The notes beneath the pieces were generated by a model that was given only the letters and a program-made list of their open reading frames with translations, was not told the origin of the DNA and ran no database searches. Of a stretch of 64,000 nucleotides of DNA, positions 27,861-35,886 are shown piece after piece. The position numbers were made by a program, and so were the translations under genes. The first letter of the stretch is position 1, and every line of letters begins with the position of its first letter. The stretch is from Hyphococcus luteus (lineage in GTDB: Bacteria > Pseudomonadota > Alphaproteobacteria > Caulobacterales > Parvularculaceae). The stretch is from contig NZ_PJCH01000011.1 in assembly GCF_002943565.1 (NCBI RefSeq), positions 302,838 to 366,837 on the forward strand. The letters are read 5' to 3'.

Positions 27861-29244
27861 TTGATTTATTTTTCAAAGAAGGCGGCGGCGGCAGAACGCC
27901 GCCCGCCGCCATGGCGCGGCCATAAGGCTTCATGCCGTACCAGAAGACGAAAACCGCAGGCGGACCCATCAAAGTCGCGGTCAGGAAGATCGAATAGCGG
28001 ATATTCGCTTCCGAGAACACAAGGTCCGTGAATGTCGCCACGATCAAAGGACCAAGCCCCATGCCGACAACATTCATGATAAAAAGGAAAAGGAAAGTCA
28101 TCTGCCCGCGCAACTGGTTCGGCGTCACGCTTTGCAAGGCCGCATTTTCGACCGGCGCCGCCATGCCGGCAAACGCCGCAGCAACAAGAGCCATGCCCGC
28201 CGCAAGCCATGGGGTCGGCATCAGCGGCTGAAGCATCGCGAGCGGAACGGCGATCGCCGTCGAGTAGACGACCACGCGGATATTTGCATCATAGACTTTA
28301 TTCTTCCACCAGCGCTCGGCGATCCAACTGCCCGTGAAAAGGCCGATAGGCATGGCGACAAGCAAGCTAAAACCCGACACATAGCCGATAAGCTCTGGCG
28401 ACCATCCATAGGTGCGGCCATAAAAGGCCGGCCCCCACATCTGCATGCCAAACATCTGCACCGAGCGCAGCGCAAGTCCGACAAAGAGCGGAACATAGAC
28501 TTTCCAATGATAGAAAAGAAACTGAAAGACTTCCGTGATCGGACTCGATTCTTTCTGCACCACGCCGCGGCGCTTGGGCTCTTTGACGGTCAGCATCAGC
28601 CCGGAAACGACGAGCCCCGGCGCGCCGACGAGGACAAGCACAACCTGCCAGCCGCGCAGATGAATGCCGAAAGGCAGATCGTAGCCCGCGCTCGTGCCCA
28701 CTAGGCCGATGACCGCGCCGCCGATGATCATGGCGAGGCCGGACCCGGCGACAAAGCCGAGATTCATGCCTGCAATCGCGCGCGGCAATTTATGCGGCGG
28801 AAAGTAATCGGATAGTAGCGAATAGGCCGAAGGCCCGCTCGTCGTCTCGCCGACGCCGACGCCGACCCGCGCCAGAAACAAATGCCAGAAATTGCCGGCA
28901 AGCCCGCACATCGCCGTCATCACGCTCCAGATCGCGATGCCGACCGCCATAATGTGCTTGCGGCTCTTGCGGTCCACCATGCGCGCCACCGGCAGGCCAA
29001 GGACAGCGTAAAAGAACGTGAACGCAAAGCCCATGACGAGGCCCATCTGGACGTCCGTCAAACCAAGGTCGGCTTTGATGGGCTCGACCAGAAGGGTGAG
29101 AATCCCGCGGTCGAGAAAATTAACCATCACCGCAAGCGCGAGAATAGCGACGCAATACCAGCCTTGCGCGGGCGGCGGATACGCCTCTTCGTCGATTTTC
29201 GGCGCTTCGTCTTCAGCCTTGTCGGCCTCAGCGGCGATGTCCAT
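27856..29244 (-). CDS. MFS transporter (spinster-like), first gene of the six-gene operon
   Basis: A 462-residue 12-TM carrier with MVDRKSRKHIM in loop 2-3 and GVGVGETTSGPSAYSLLSDYFPP in TM4-5, the spinster-like signature. It heads the operon MFS-NTF2-NTF2-thioesterase-CmcJ-MetE, probably transcribed from the 385-base region upstream, and is the likely importer of the operon's substrate. Confidence 0.87.
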   Translation of the reverse strand: MDIAAEADKAEDEAPKIDEEAYPPPAQGWYCVAILALAVMVNFLDRGILTLLVEPIKADLGLTDVQMGLVMGFAFTFFYAVLGLPVARMVDRKSRKHIMAVGIAIWSVMTAMCGLAGNFWHLFLARVGVGVGETTSGPSAYSLLSDYFPPHKLPRAIAGMNLGFVAGSGLAMIIGGAVIGLVGTSAGYDLPFGIHLRGWQVVLVLVGAPGLVVSGLMLTVKEPKRRGVVQKESSPITEVFQFLFYHWKVYVPLFVGLALRSVQMFGMQMWGPAFYGRTYGWSPELIGYVSGFSLLVAMPIGLFTGSWIAERWWKNKVYDANIRVVVYSTAIAVPLAMLQPLMPTPWLAAGMALVAAAFAGMAAPVENAALQSVTPNQLRGQMTFLFLFIMNVVGMGLGPLIVATFTDLVFSEANIRYSIFLTATLMGPPAVFVFWYGMKPYGRAMAAGGVLPPPPSLKNKST

Positions 29245-29629
29245 AAATCGGTCCCTTCCCGAACACTGACCTACCCGCCTTTAAAACATTGAAGCCTTCG
29301 GCGGTTTTCATGTTGTTGCAGCGCAAATCAAAAGCCTTAGCCTCCCGCCTGACGGCGAGCCGGCGGCGGCGGACCTCCTTTGCAAGTCGCGGAAAGTATA
29401 AATGAACTGCGCCTCTTCGCCAGTTGTTTGGGCCGCCGATACGGGCTCAAGCGGGCCTTCTTGCGCCTCACGGCGCAAAGGGTTTTTTCTTTTCGCGCAA
29501 GGCGGAGCAGAAACGCACGGGACCCTCTCCCGCCCCCTGGGCTCAACAGTTGTTTCGCAGGCGGTGGCGAAGCGCGCCAAGCGGCCCCTAGGCTCTGGTC
29601 AGACGCAATCGACTTAACGGGAGGTTCAG
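29245..29629. other. 385-base divergent intergenic region
   Basis: It separates the MFS-led operon (minus) from the NAD(P)-binding gene and LigD-type dehydrogenase (plus). I see no gene. It contains a hairpin followed by a T-run (29461-29488) and a copy of a TNNTGCNNCGCAA motif at 29314-29326 that also occurs upstream of the PQQ dehydrogenase and the GST pair. An AGGAGG-like GGGAGG ribosome-binding site precedes the plus-strand gene. Confidence 0.5.
29461..29488 (+). terminator. Hairpin plus T-run in the leader of the plus-strand gene
   Basis: TTGCGCC pairs with GGCGCAA around TCAC, followed by AGGG and six T. No plus-strand gene precedes it, so it would act as a leader attenuator for 29630 onward if the promoter lies further upstream, or stop antisense transcripts. 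Confidence 0.4.
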
Positions 29630-30241
29630 ATGAAAATCGCCATCGTCGGCGCAACCGGCAATGTCGGCCAACGGCTGACCGCCGAAGCCCTTTCCCGCGG
29701 CCATGAAGTGACCGCTCTCGCCCGCAAGACGGACGGTCTGCCAGAACAAGATAATCTCCATGTCGCCGCCGCCGATATTCTGAGCGACGAAGCGGCCTCG
29801 ATCCTCAACGGCCACGACGCAGTGATCTATTCCCTGCGTTTCAAGGATTTCGATTACGGCAAGGCGATTGAAACCTTCCGCAAGTCGGACGCGCCGCGGC
29901 TGCTCATCGTCGGCGGCGCGGCGTCTCTGCTCTCCGGGCCCGGCGGAACCGCCCTTATCGACACGCCGGGTTTTCCGGAAGAAGTCAAAATCGAAGCCGA
30001 GCCGGCGCGCCAGGTGAAAAACAAGCTTGTCGAATCGGGAACCGATGATTGGACCTATCTCTCGCCCTCGATCATGATCGGCCCCGGCGAGCGCACCGGC
30101 AAATTCCGCCTTGGCGACGACGTCGTTTTAAAGGACGCGGAAGGCAACAGCCACATCAGCTATGAAGATTACGCCGTTGCGATGATCGACGAAGCGGAAA
30201 CCCCGAAACATCAGGGCAAGCGCTTTACGGTCGGCTATTAA
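29630..30241 (+). CDS. NAD(P)H-binding / NmrA-like atypical SDR
   Basis: A 203-residue Rossmann protein with the glycine motif AIVGATGNVGQRLTAEAL at the start and LLIVGGAASLLSGPGGTALIDTP in the middle, typical of the YwnB/BVR-B-like NAD(P)H-binding group. No catalytic Tyr-x3-Lys is seen. It precedes the LigD-type dehydrogenase by 15 bases and is probably co-transcribed. Possibly a flavin or quinone-type reductase or a redox sensor; the role is unknown. Confidence 0.75.
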   Translation: MKIAIVGATGNVGQRLTAEALSRGHEVTALARKTDGLPEQDNLHVAAADILSDEAASILNGHDAVIYSLRFKDFDYGKAIETFRKSDAPRLLIVGGAASLLSGPGGTALIDTPGFPEEVKIEAEPARQVKNKLVESGTDDWTYLSPSIMIGPGERTGKFRLGDDVVLKDAEGNSHISYEDYAVAMIDEAETPKHQGKRFTVGY

Positions 30242-30256
30242 ATCAAGGACAAGACA

Positions 30257-31165
30257 ATGAAGGATTTTGCAGGAAAAACCGCGTTCATCACCGGCGGCGC
30301 CTCCGGCGCGGGCTTCGGCCAAGCCTGCGTTTTCGGCGATGCGGGCTGTCGTATCGTAATCGCTGACATTCGCAAGGACGCTGTAGACGAGGCGCTCGAC
30401 AAACTGAAAGCGCGCGGCATCGATGCTTACGGCGTCGAACTCGACATCACCGACCGCAAGGCCTATGCGGCGACAGCGGACAAGGTCGAGAAAGATTTCG
30501 CGCCGGTCGACCTCCTCTTCAACACGGCGGGGGTGTCGATCTTCGGCCCGCTCGAAAAAGCAAGTTATGACGATTACGACTGGATCATGGGCGTCAATTT
30601 CGACGGTGTCGTCAACGGCATGCAGACCTTCGTCCCGCGCCTCATCGAACGCGGAAAAGGTGGGTATATCGTCAACACCTCGTCTCTCGGCTGTTTCGTA
30701 GCGGCGAGCGTCGCGGGCATCTATTCTGCTTCGAAATTCGCCGTACACGGCATCACCATGGCCATGCGCGACGCCCTGACGCCTTACGGCATCGGCGTCT
30801 CGGTGCTGTGCCCGGCCAATATCCGCTCCAACATCGCCGAGTCCGTCGATACGCGGCCCGCCCATCTTTCCAATTCAGGCTATGAAGTCGATGAGGCTGA
30901 GATCGCGGCGTTACGCGAGATTTACGCGCAAGGCATGGACCCGGAAGAACTCGCCGGCCATGTCAAAGACGCCATGGAAAAAGAACAGTTCTACATCATC
31001 CCCTATCCCGAAGCCCGTCCGATGCTGGAGATGGCGTTCAAACAGGTGCTCGACGCCCTGCCGCCGATTGACAGCGACAAGGAAGGCCAGGCCAAGCGCC
31101 ACGCCGCCATGATGAAATATCAGGAAGCACGCAAAGAAATGGACGCCAAGCGCTATAAGAAATAA
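30257..31165 (+). CDS. ligD: LigD-type C-alpha dehydrogenase (SDR) for aryl-glycerol beta-aryl ethers
   Basis: A 302-residue classical SDR. The cofactor motif TGGASGAGFGQA, NTAGVSIFGPLEK, the catalytic YSASK and the C-terminal PYPEARPMLE region agree closely with my recollection of SYK-6 LigD, including the N-terminal MKDF start, and clearly better than the four other SDRs here. LigD-type enzymes oxidise the benzylic alcohol of beta-O-4 dimers to the ketone needed by GST beta-etherases, which are present at 50521-52065. Stereoselectivity cannot be read from sequence. Confidence 0.82.
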   Translation: MKDFAGKTAFITGGASGAGFGQACVFGDAGCRIVIADIRKDAVDEALDKLKARGIDAYGVELDITDRKAYAATADKVEKDFAPVDLLFNTAGVSIFGPLEKASYDDYDWIMGVNFDGVVNGMQTFVPRLIERGKGGYIVNTSSLGCFVAASVAGIYSASKFAVHGITMAMRDALTPYGIGVSVLCPANIRSNIAESVDTRPAHLSNSGYEVDEAEIAALREIYAQGMDPEELAGHVKDAMEKEQFYIIPYPEARPMLEMAFKQVLDALPPIDSDKEGQAKRHAAMMKYQEARKEMDAKRYKK

Positions 31166-31170
31166 CGCGT

Positions 31171-31317
31171 GAACTTCCTCCCCCCGCTTGCGGGGGAGGT
31201 GGTCCGAAGGACTGGAGGGGGTGGACGCCCCCCCATCCCACGCTTCGCGGGAACTTCCCCTGTGCGCGAAGGCGCACAATTGAAGAATCACGCCTTTCGG
31301 CGGGAGCGGGGGAAGAA
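31171..31317. repeat. GC-rich intergenic palindromic repeat between convergent genes
   Basis: CCTCCCCC and GGGGGAGG arms (31177-31199), then GGTCCGAAGGACTGG and a run of G/C tracts followed by TGTGCGCGAAGGCGCACA, another hairpin. Mosaics of this type, often written CTCCCC...GGGGAGGTGGTCCGAAGGACTGGAGGGGGTGG, are dispersed intergenic repeats in many alphaproteobacteria. It sits between the ends of the LigD-type gene and cupin A and may also end both transcripts. Confidence 0.65.
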
Positions 31318-31321
31318 AGTC

Positions 31322-31861
31322 TTACCGGTAAAGCTGTTCGTTGATCGGCAGGCCGTTCTCCCGGCAATAAGTCTCATAGTGGTTGATGAACCACCACACA
31401 TCGAGGGTTTCGATGTGCTCGCCGTTTTCATCGTAAAACTCGTTAGAGCCTTGCATCCAGCCGAAGAGCTTCACGCCTTGCGGATGTTCGGTGACGAGCG
31501 TGTGGGCCTGCCCCGGCGCCTCAGAGATGAAATCGCCGGGCTTGGCCAGCCAGTCATATTCGAGATACCGCACGCTGCCTTCGAGGCACATCATGATCAC
31601 CTGCCCGCGGTGCTTGTGCGTGCCGATGACGCCGGGCTCCTTGATCCAGAGAATATTGCCGTACCAGTTCTGGCGGACGTCGAAAGCGAGATGCCGGATC
31701 GCCGCATTGTCCCCGAAAGGCACCCACGGGCTGTCCACTTCTTCGTGACCGACGAAACCGCCGGGCACGAGATGCCGGTCGAGAACCTTCTTGTGGTTTT
31801 CCGGGACGTCGATGATTTTGTAATTCGAATTCGATTTCGTAACCGCGCCAATGCCGCTCAT
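31322..31861 (-). CDS. Cupin, 2,4'-dihydroxyacetophenone dioxygenase family, copy A
   Basis: A 179-residue single-domain cupin. Metal ligands fit the family: H82 and H84 in GTHKHRG, E94 in MCLEGS, and H120 in QAHTLVT. The characterised Alcaligenes enzyme is an iron cupin of similar size that splits the C-C bond of 2,4'-dihydroxyacetophenone to 4-hydroxybenzoate and formate. It lies 21 bases after its paralogue (copy B). An AAGGAGA site precedes the ATG. A hydroxy-ketone from lignin dimer breakdown is a plausible substrate. Confidence 0.8.
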   Translation of the reverse strand: MSGIGAVTKSNSNYKIIDVPENHKKVLDRHLVPGGFVGHEEVDSPWVPFGDNAAIRHLAFDVRQNWYGNILWIKEPGVIGTHKHRGQVIMMCLEGSVRYLEYDWLAKPGDFISEAPGQAHTLVTEHPQGVKLFGWMQGSNEFYDENGEHIETLDVWWFINHYETYCRENGLPINEQLYR

Positions 31862-31882
31862 GATCGCTCTCCTTTTCGGCGC

Positions 31883-32431
31883 TTAAATATAAAGCTGCTT
31901 GTTGACCGGGATGCCCTGCTCCTCGCAGTAGCTTTCATAGTGATCGAGGAACCACCAGACATCGACCGTGTCGATGAGATTGCCTTCTTCATCGTAGAAC
32001 TCGTTGGCGCCCTGCATCCAGCCGAACAGCTTCACGCCGTTTGGATCGTCGGTGACCAGCGTATGCGCTTCGCCGGGCATCTCGTGAATAAACGCGCCGG
32101 GATAAGCCACCCAGTCATATTCGAGATAACGGAAGCTGCCTTCGAGACAAAGCATCAGGACCTGCCCGCGGTGCTTGTGGGTCGAGACGACGCCGGGCGA
32201 TTTCACCCAGAGCACGTTGCCGACCCAGTTGTTGCGGACGTCAAAGGCGAGATAACGGATCGCCGCGTTTTCGCCGAATGGCACCCAGGGGCTTTCCACG
32301 TCATTGTCGCCCACATAGCTGCCTTCGACGCCGCGCCGCTGGATAAGCTCTTTAAACGGCTCGGGCACATCGACGATTTTGAAATCGCCCGATTCCGGCG
32401 CCTTCATGGTCGCATCGCCTACTTTCGCCAT
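31883..32431 (-). CDS. Cupin, 2,4'-dihydroxyacetophenone dioxygenase family, copy B
   Basis: A 182-residue paralogue of copy A, alike over most of its length, with the same metal set (STHKHRG, LCLEGS, EAHTLVT). Tandem copies may form a heteromer or act on different substrates, such as guaiacyl versus syringyl or different chain stereochemistry. It follows an MFS gene by 35 bases, forming an MFS-cupin-cupin unit. GAGGAGA lies upstream of the ATG. Confidence 0.8.
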   Translation of the reverse strand: MAKVGDATMKAPESGDFKIVDVPEPFKELIQRRGVEGSYVGDNDVESPWVPFGENAAIRYLAFDVRNNWVGNVLWVKSPGVVSTHKHRGQVLMLCLEGSFRYLEYDWVAYPGAFIHEMPGEAHTLVTDDPNGVKLFGWMQGANEFYDEEGNLIDTVDVWWFLDHYESYCEEQGIPVNKQLYI

Positions 32432-32466
32432 ATCCTGTCTCCTCTATCCTAATTCGTACGCAGTAA

Positions 32467-33708
32467 CTATGCGGCCGCGGCTTGCGTCTTGGCCCGCTTG
32501 ATGGGCGCCGTTTCCGTGAGCGCCATGGCCGCAAACCCCGCGATGATCGCAAGACCGAAAATCATCCAAAGCGGCGCTTGAAGCCCGAATGTATCAGCCG
32601 CAAGACCCGCTATGAAAGGGGACAAGACGCCGCCGAAGACCTCGCCGGTCGCCATCACCAGCGCCAGGACGCTCGCCACATGTGCGGAATCGATCGTCTC
32701 GGAGGGGACCGTCGCCATGAACAAAGGAAAACACCCGTTCAGCGCCCAGCCAAAGAAGAACATGACAGCGAGCATCCAGACCGAACCGTCGTAAAACATC
32801 GCGCCAAGCGGCAGAATGACGCCCATGAAGGGAATGGCCACTAGCACCGGCTTGCGTCCGATCCGGTCGGAAAGACCCGCCACGACGAAACTGCCGATGG
32901 TCGCCGAAATGCCAAGCGTGCCCATGAGCCAGCCCATGGTTTCCGGTTCGACGCCTTTCACTTGCGTCAGATAAAGCGGCATGAACGCCCAGGTGATAAC
33001 CAGAAACGAAACCAGCAACACGGAAACGAACGAACAGACGACAATATTCTTATAGGAGAAAGCCTCTTTCAGGGTCAGCCGGTCAGGGCCCTCTTTCTTT
33101 TTGGCTTCTTCCGGCGGCTCCTCGATGAATTTCCAGATCAAAAGCGCCGTGATGATCCCCGGCACGCCGGCGAGGAAAAACGCCGTGCGCCAGCCCCAGG
33201 CGGCCGCAATCGCCACGAGCACCACAGGCGCGACGAAGGACCCGAAAAAGTTCGAGCCGAAATTCTGCATCACCCCCATGGCGAGGCCGCGATGGCGCGG
33301 ATCGACCTCGCGCACCACCAGCGTCTGCGAGATCGGATTGATCGGCCCTTCCGCGGCTCCCATCAAAAGCCTTGCGCCGAGCAACAACAGGAACGACGTC
33401 GCCAGCCCGGAGAGAAACGAGCACAGCGAGAAAACGAAAATCGCGACGATCAGGAAGCCCTTGCGGTTGCCCGCCTTATCGGAGGCCGCGCTGATGAGAA
33501 AGCCGGCGATCGCCCAGGTCAGGGAAAGCGCCGAAGCCAGAATGCCCACATGGGTGTTGGTGAGATTAAGATCCGGCTGCACATACGGCATCAAAAAGTT
33601 GAGCGCGTTGCGGTCGAAAAAGACAATGCCGAAATTAAGACTTAAAAGCGCAACCAGGACGAACTGATAAACAGGTCCCTTTTTCGTTGTCTGCAGCCCC
33701 TGTTCCAC
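32467..33708 (-). CDS. MFS transporter, anion/cation symporter (ACS)-like
   Basis: A 413-residue 12-TM protein; FFDRNALNFLMPY in TM1, the loop 2-3 segment SDKAGNRKG and GAAEGPINP in TM4 are typical of the ACS branch that imports organic acids. It is directly upstream of the cupin pair and 177 bases after the SDR. Likely an importer of the aromatic acid or ketone metabolised by the cluster. Confidence 0.85.
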   Translation of the reverse strand: MEQGLQTTKKGPVYQFVLVALLSLNFGIVFFDRNALNFLMPYVQPDLNLTNTHVGILASALSLTWAIAGFLISAASDKAGNRKGFLIVAIFVFSLCSFLSGLATSFLLLLGARLLMGAAEGPINPISQTLVVREVDPRHRGLAMGVMQNFGSNFFGSFVAPVVLVAIAAAWGWRTAFFLAGVPGIITALLIWKFIEEPPEEAKKKEGPDRLTLKEAFSYKNIVVCSFVSVLLVSFLVITWAFMPLYLTQVKGVEPETMGWLMGTLGISATIGSFVVAGLSDRIGRKPVLVAIPFMGVILPLGAMFYDGSVWMLAVMFFFGWALNGCFPLFMATVPSETIDSAHVASVLALVMATGEVFGGVLSPFIAGLAADTFGLQAPLWMIFGLAIIAGFAAMALTETAPIKRAKTQAAAA

Positions 33709-33885
33709 GTTTCCCTCGCCTTATGGGTTGTTGTTATATTTCTCGATCACGCTAGCCCCGGTTACGGGGCATGACAATGAACAGGAGCGCAATCACAGTG
33801 GACATGCGCGCACCTATTCCGCTCCCGATCATTTCCAATCAGGATGATTTTCAGTTGTTTTTGTGATGGCCTTCCGGCCCGCGTC

Positions 33886-34764
33886 TTAATCGCCGCCTCC
33901 TCCGGGAACGCCGTGGGAGACGCGCTTTTCATATTCCGGATCGTCCTCCGGTTTCGCCAGCGCCGCCATCACTCGGGCGTGAATGTCTTCTAGCGTCTTT
34001 CGGAACTCAGGATAGGGAAGAATATAGAGTTCGTCCTTCTCGACCCCTTGCAGCACATATTCAGCAAGACGGGCGGGCTTCATACCGACCTCGATGACTT
34101 TTTTCAAATGCGCCATCACCGTTGGGTCTTCGCCGTAATAGCCCGTGTTCTGAAGATGCGCCGGCCGCGTCTTTACGGCCTCATGGATGTTTGAATCGAC
34201 CGCCCCGGGGCACAGCATGGAGACTTTGACCGCAGTGTCTTTCAAGTCCATGGCGAGGCATTCGGTAAAACCGCGCACCGCCATTTTCGTGGTGCAATAA
34301 ATTCCGGTGCCCGGTAGCGCCACAAAGGCCGACATCGACGCCGTGTTGACGATATGGCAGTCGTCGCCGCATTTCAGCATGCGGGGCAGGAATGTCTGCA
34401 CGCCGTTAATGACGCCATAGACATTGACGTCTATCTGCCATTCCCAGTCTTCGGGCGTCGCCTGCTGCAATGCGCCGAAGATCGACACGCCCGCCGTGTT
34501 GAACAAAAGCTGCACCGGGCCAAGCTTACCCTCGACATCGTCGGCGGCGCGGGCGTAGGCGTCGCGGTCGGTGATGTCGAGCTTCACCGGCGTCGCCTCG
34601 ACGCCTTTTTCGCCAAGCTCTTTCACTGCGCTGTCGAGATGATCGTCCCGGATGTCGGCGATGGCGATCTTCGCGCCCGCCTTGCCGAACACTTCCGCCT
34701 GACCGAGCCCGACCCCGGAGCCGCCGCCTGTAATGAATGCGACCTTGCCTTTGACGTCCGTCAC
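33886..34764 (-). CDS. Classical SDR related to lignin C-alpha dehydrogenases (copy 2)
   Basis: A 292-residue SDR starting with GTG. It shows TGGGSGVGLGQA, NTAGVSIFGALQQ and the catalytic YCTTK. It shares the long C-terminal extension ending in YILPYPEFRKTLEDIHARV with the LigD-type protein. It is 42 bases downstream of the beta-keto acid cleavage enzyme, suggesting oxidation of a benzylic or gamma alcohol upstream of that enzyme. The C-terminus ends in a Gly-rich tail. Confidence 0.8.
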   Translation of the reverse strand: MTDVKGKVAFITGGGSGVGLGQAEVFGKAGAKIAIADIRDDHLDSAVKELGEKGVEATPVKLDITDRDAYARAADDVEGKLGPVQLLFNTAGVSIFGALQQATPEDWEWQIDVNVYGVINGVQTFLPRMLKCGDDCHIVNTASMSAFVALPGTGIYCTTKMAVRGFTECLAMDLKDTAVKVSMLCPGAVDSNIHEAVKTRPAHLQNTGYYGEDPTVMAHLKKVIEVGMKPARLAEYVLQGVEKDELYILPYPEFRKTLEDIHARVMAALAKPEDDPEYEKRVSHGVPGGGGD

Positions 34765-34806
34765 TTCTCTCTTCCTTCCCTTGCGTCTTACTGACTATCC
34801 GCCCGA

Positions 34807-35685
34807 CTATTCAGCGAGGCCGAGCATTTTGCGCGCTTCGCCGGGCGTGGCCACTTCGCGGCCGAGTCTTTCAATCAGTTCGACGCTCCAGTTGACGAGA
34901 TCGGCGTTGTCATCCGCCTTGCGCCCGCGCTTCAGGTAAATCGTGTCTTCAAACCCGGTCCGCACATTGCCGCCAAGCAGCACCGACTGCGCCGCCATGG
35001 GGAAGGAATGCCGGCTGACGCCGAACCCGGTAAAACGCGCGCCGCGGGGGATCTGGTTCTTTGCATAAACCATCGCGTCCGTCGTCGCTGGCAGGCCGTA
35101 TTTCGTTCCGAGCACGAATGAAAAAGGCGCGTTTTTCGGGATCGCGTTCTTGGCCATAAGGTCGTCGGCGAAAACAAAATCGCCGGCTTCGAAACATTCG
35201 ATTTCCGGCAGCACGCCAGCGTCCTGAATCATGGCGCCCATGCGCGTGATCATCGGATCGAGATTGATGGCGACGCCGCCCCAGAGCTGCATAGTGCAGA
35301 TATCGAGCGTGCACATTTCCGGTTTCAGATCGAGAATGTGCTCAAGCCGCTTCTCGGCGGTGAACATCATCGTCCTCTCTTCCGCCGGCATTTTCGGGTC
35401 TTCGTCGCTCTGCATCCAGGTGCAGCCCGGCCCCGTGGTGACGTTGAAAATCACCTCGCTGTTTTTCTCGCGGATCAGGGAGACCGCCTCCCGGTAATGC
35501 TCCAGCTCCGTCGACATGCCGCCTGTTTCGGGATTGCGCACATGGATGTGCAGGAGCGACGCCCCGGCCTCAGCGGCGGCGAGTCCTTCGTCTGCGATCT
35601 GGCGCGGCGTGATCGGGAAATTCGGGTGATCGGGAAGCGGCGCGGAGCCGGTCACCGCGCACGTAATGAACACCTTGTCTGTCAA
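34807..35685 (-). CDS. Beta-keto acid cleavage enzyme (BKACE, DUF849)
   Basis: Zinc TIM-barrel enzyme that condenses a beta-keto acid with acetyl-CoA and retro-cleaves to acetoacetate and a new acyl-CoA. The N-terminus TDKVFITCAVTGS and the metal motif HIHVRNPETGG are visible. I prefer a TTG start at 35685, because GGAGG lies 5 bases before it and the protein then begins at the family N-terminus; an ATG at 35697 adds four residues but has no ribosome-binding site. A vanilloylacetate-type substrate would give vanilloyl-CoA. Divergent from the XRE regulator. Confidence 0.85.
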   Translation of the reverse strand: MTDKVFITCAVTGSAPLPDHPNFPITPRQIADEGLAAAEAGASLLHIHVRNPETGGMSTELEHYREAVSLIREKNSEVIFNVTTGPGCTWMQSDEDPKMPAEERTMMFTAEKRLEHILDLKPEMCTLDICTMQLWGGVAINLDPMITRMGAMIQDAGVLPEIECFEAGDFVFADDLMAKNAIPKNAPFSFVLGTKYGLPATTDAMVYAKNQIPRGARFTGFGVSRHSFPMAAQSVLLGGNVRTGFEDTIYLKRGRKADDNADLVNWSVELIERLGREVATPGEARKMLGLAE

Positions 35686-35867
35686 AACCGCCTCCATGCC
35701 AGCGTTTGTTTTCAGGAAAACGCGTCTCCTGCTGGAACAGGAAGTAGCGCGGTTTTCCGCGGGTTTCCTCACTCTAGGGCTAGTGGAACTCCACCGGGGC
35801 GGAACAAGCCCGGAACCGGTTTCTGGAATAGTCGCAAGAAAATGCGGTCTCGCGCAGGCGAACTCCG

Positions 35868-35886
35868 GTACTATTATGAATACTAC
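35868..35886. promoter_or_regulatory. 19-bp imperfect inverted repeat over the regulator start codon
   Basis: GTACTATT and AATACTAC pair with one mismatch each side around the ATG at 35876-35878. If the true start is the next ATG (35894), this is an upstream operator. Possible autoregulatory site for the XRE protein in the divergent region. Confidence 0.35.

Noticed and set aside
33765..33790. GCCCCG-GTTA-CGGGGC hairpin as a terminator between SDR and MFS
   Set aside because: No T-run follows it on either strand, so I do not call a terminator.
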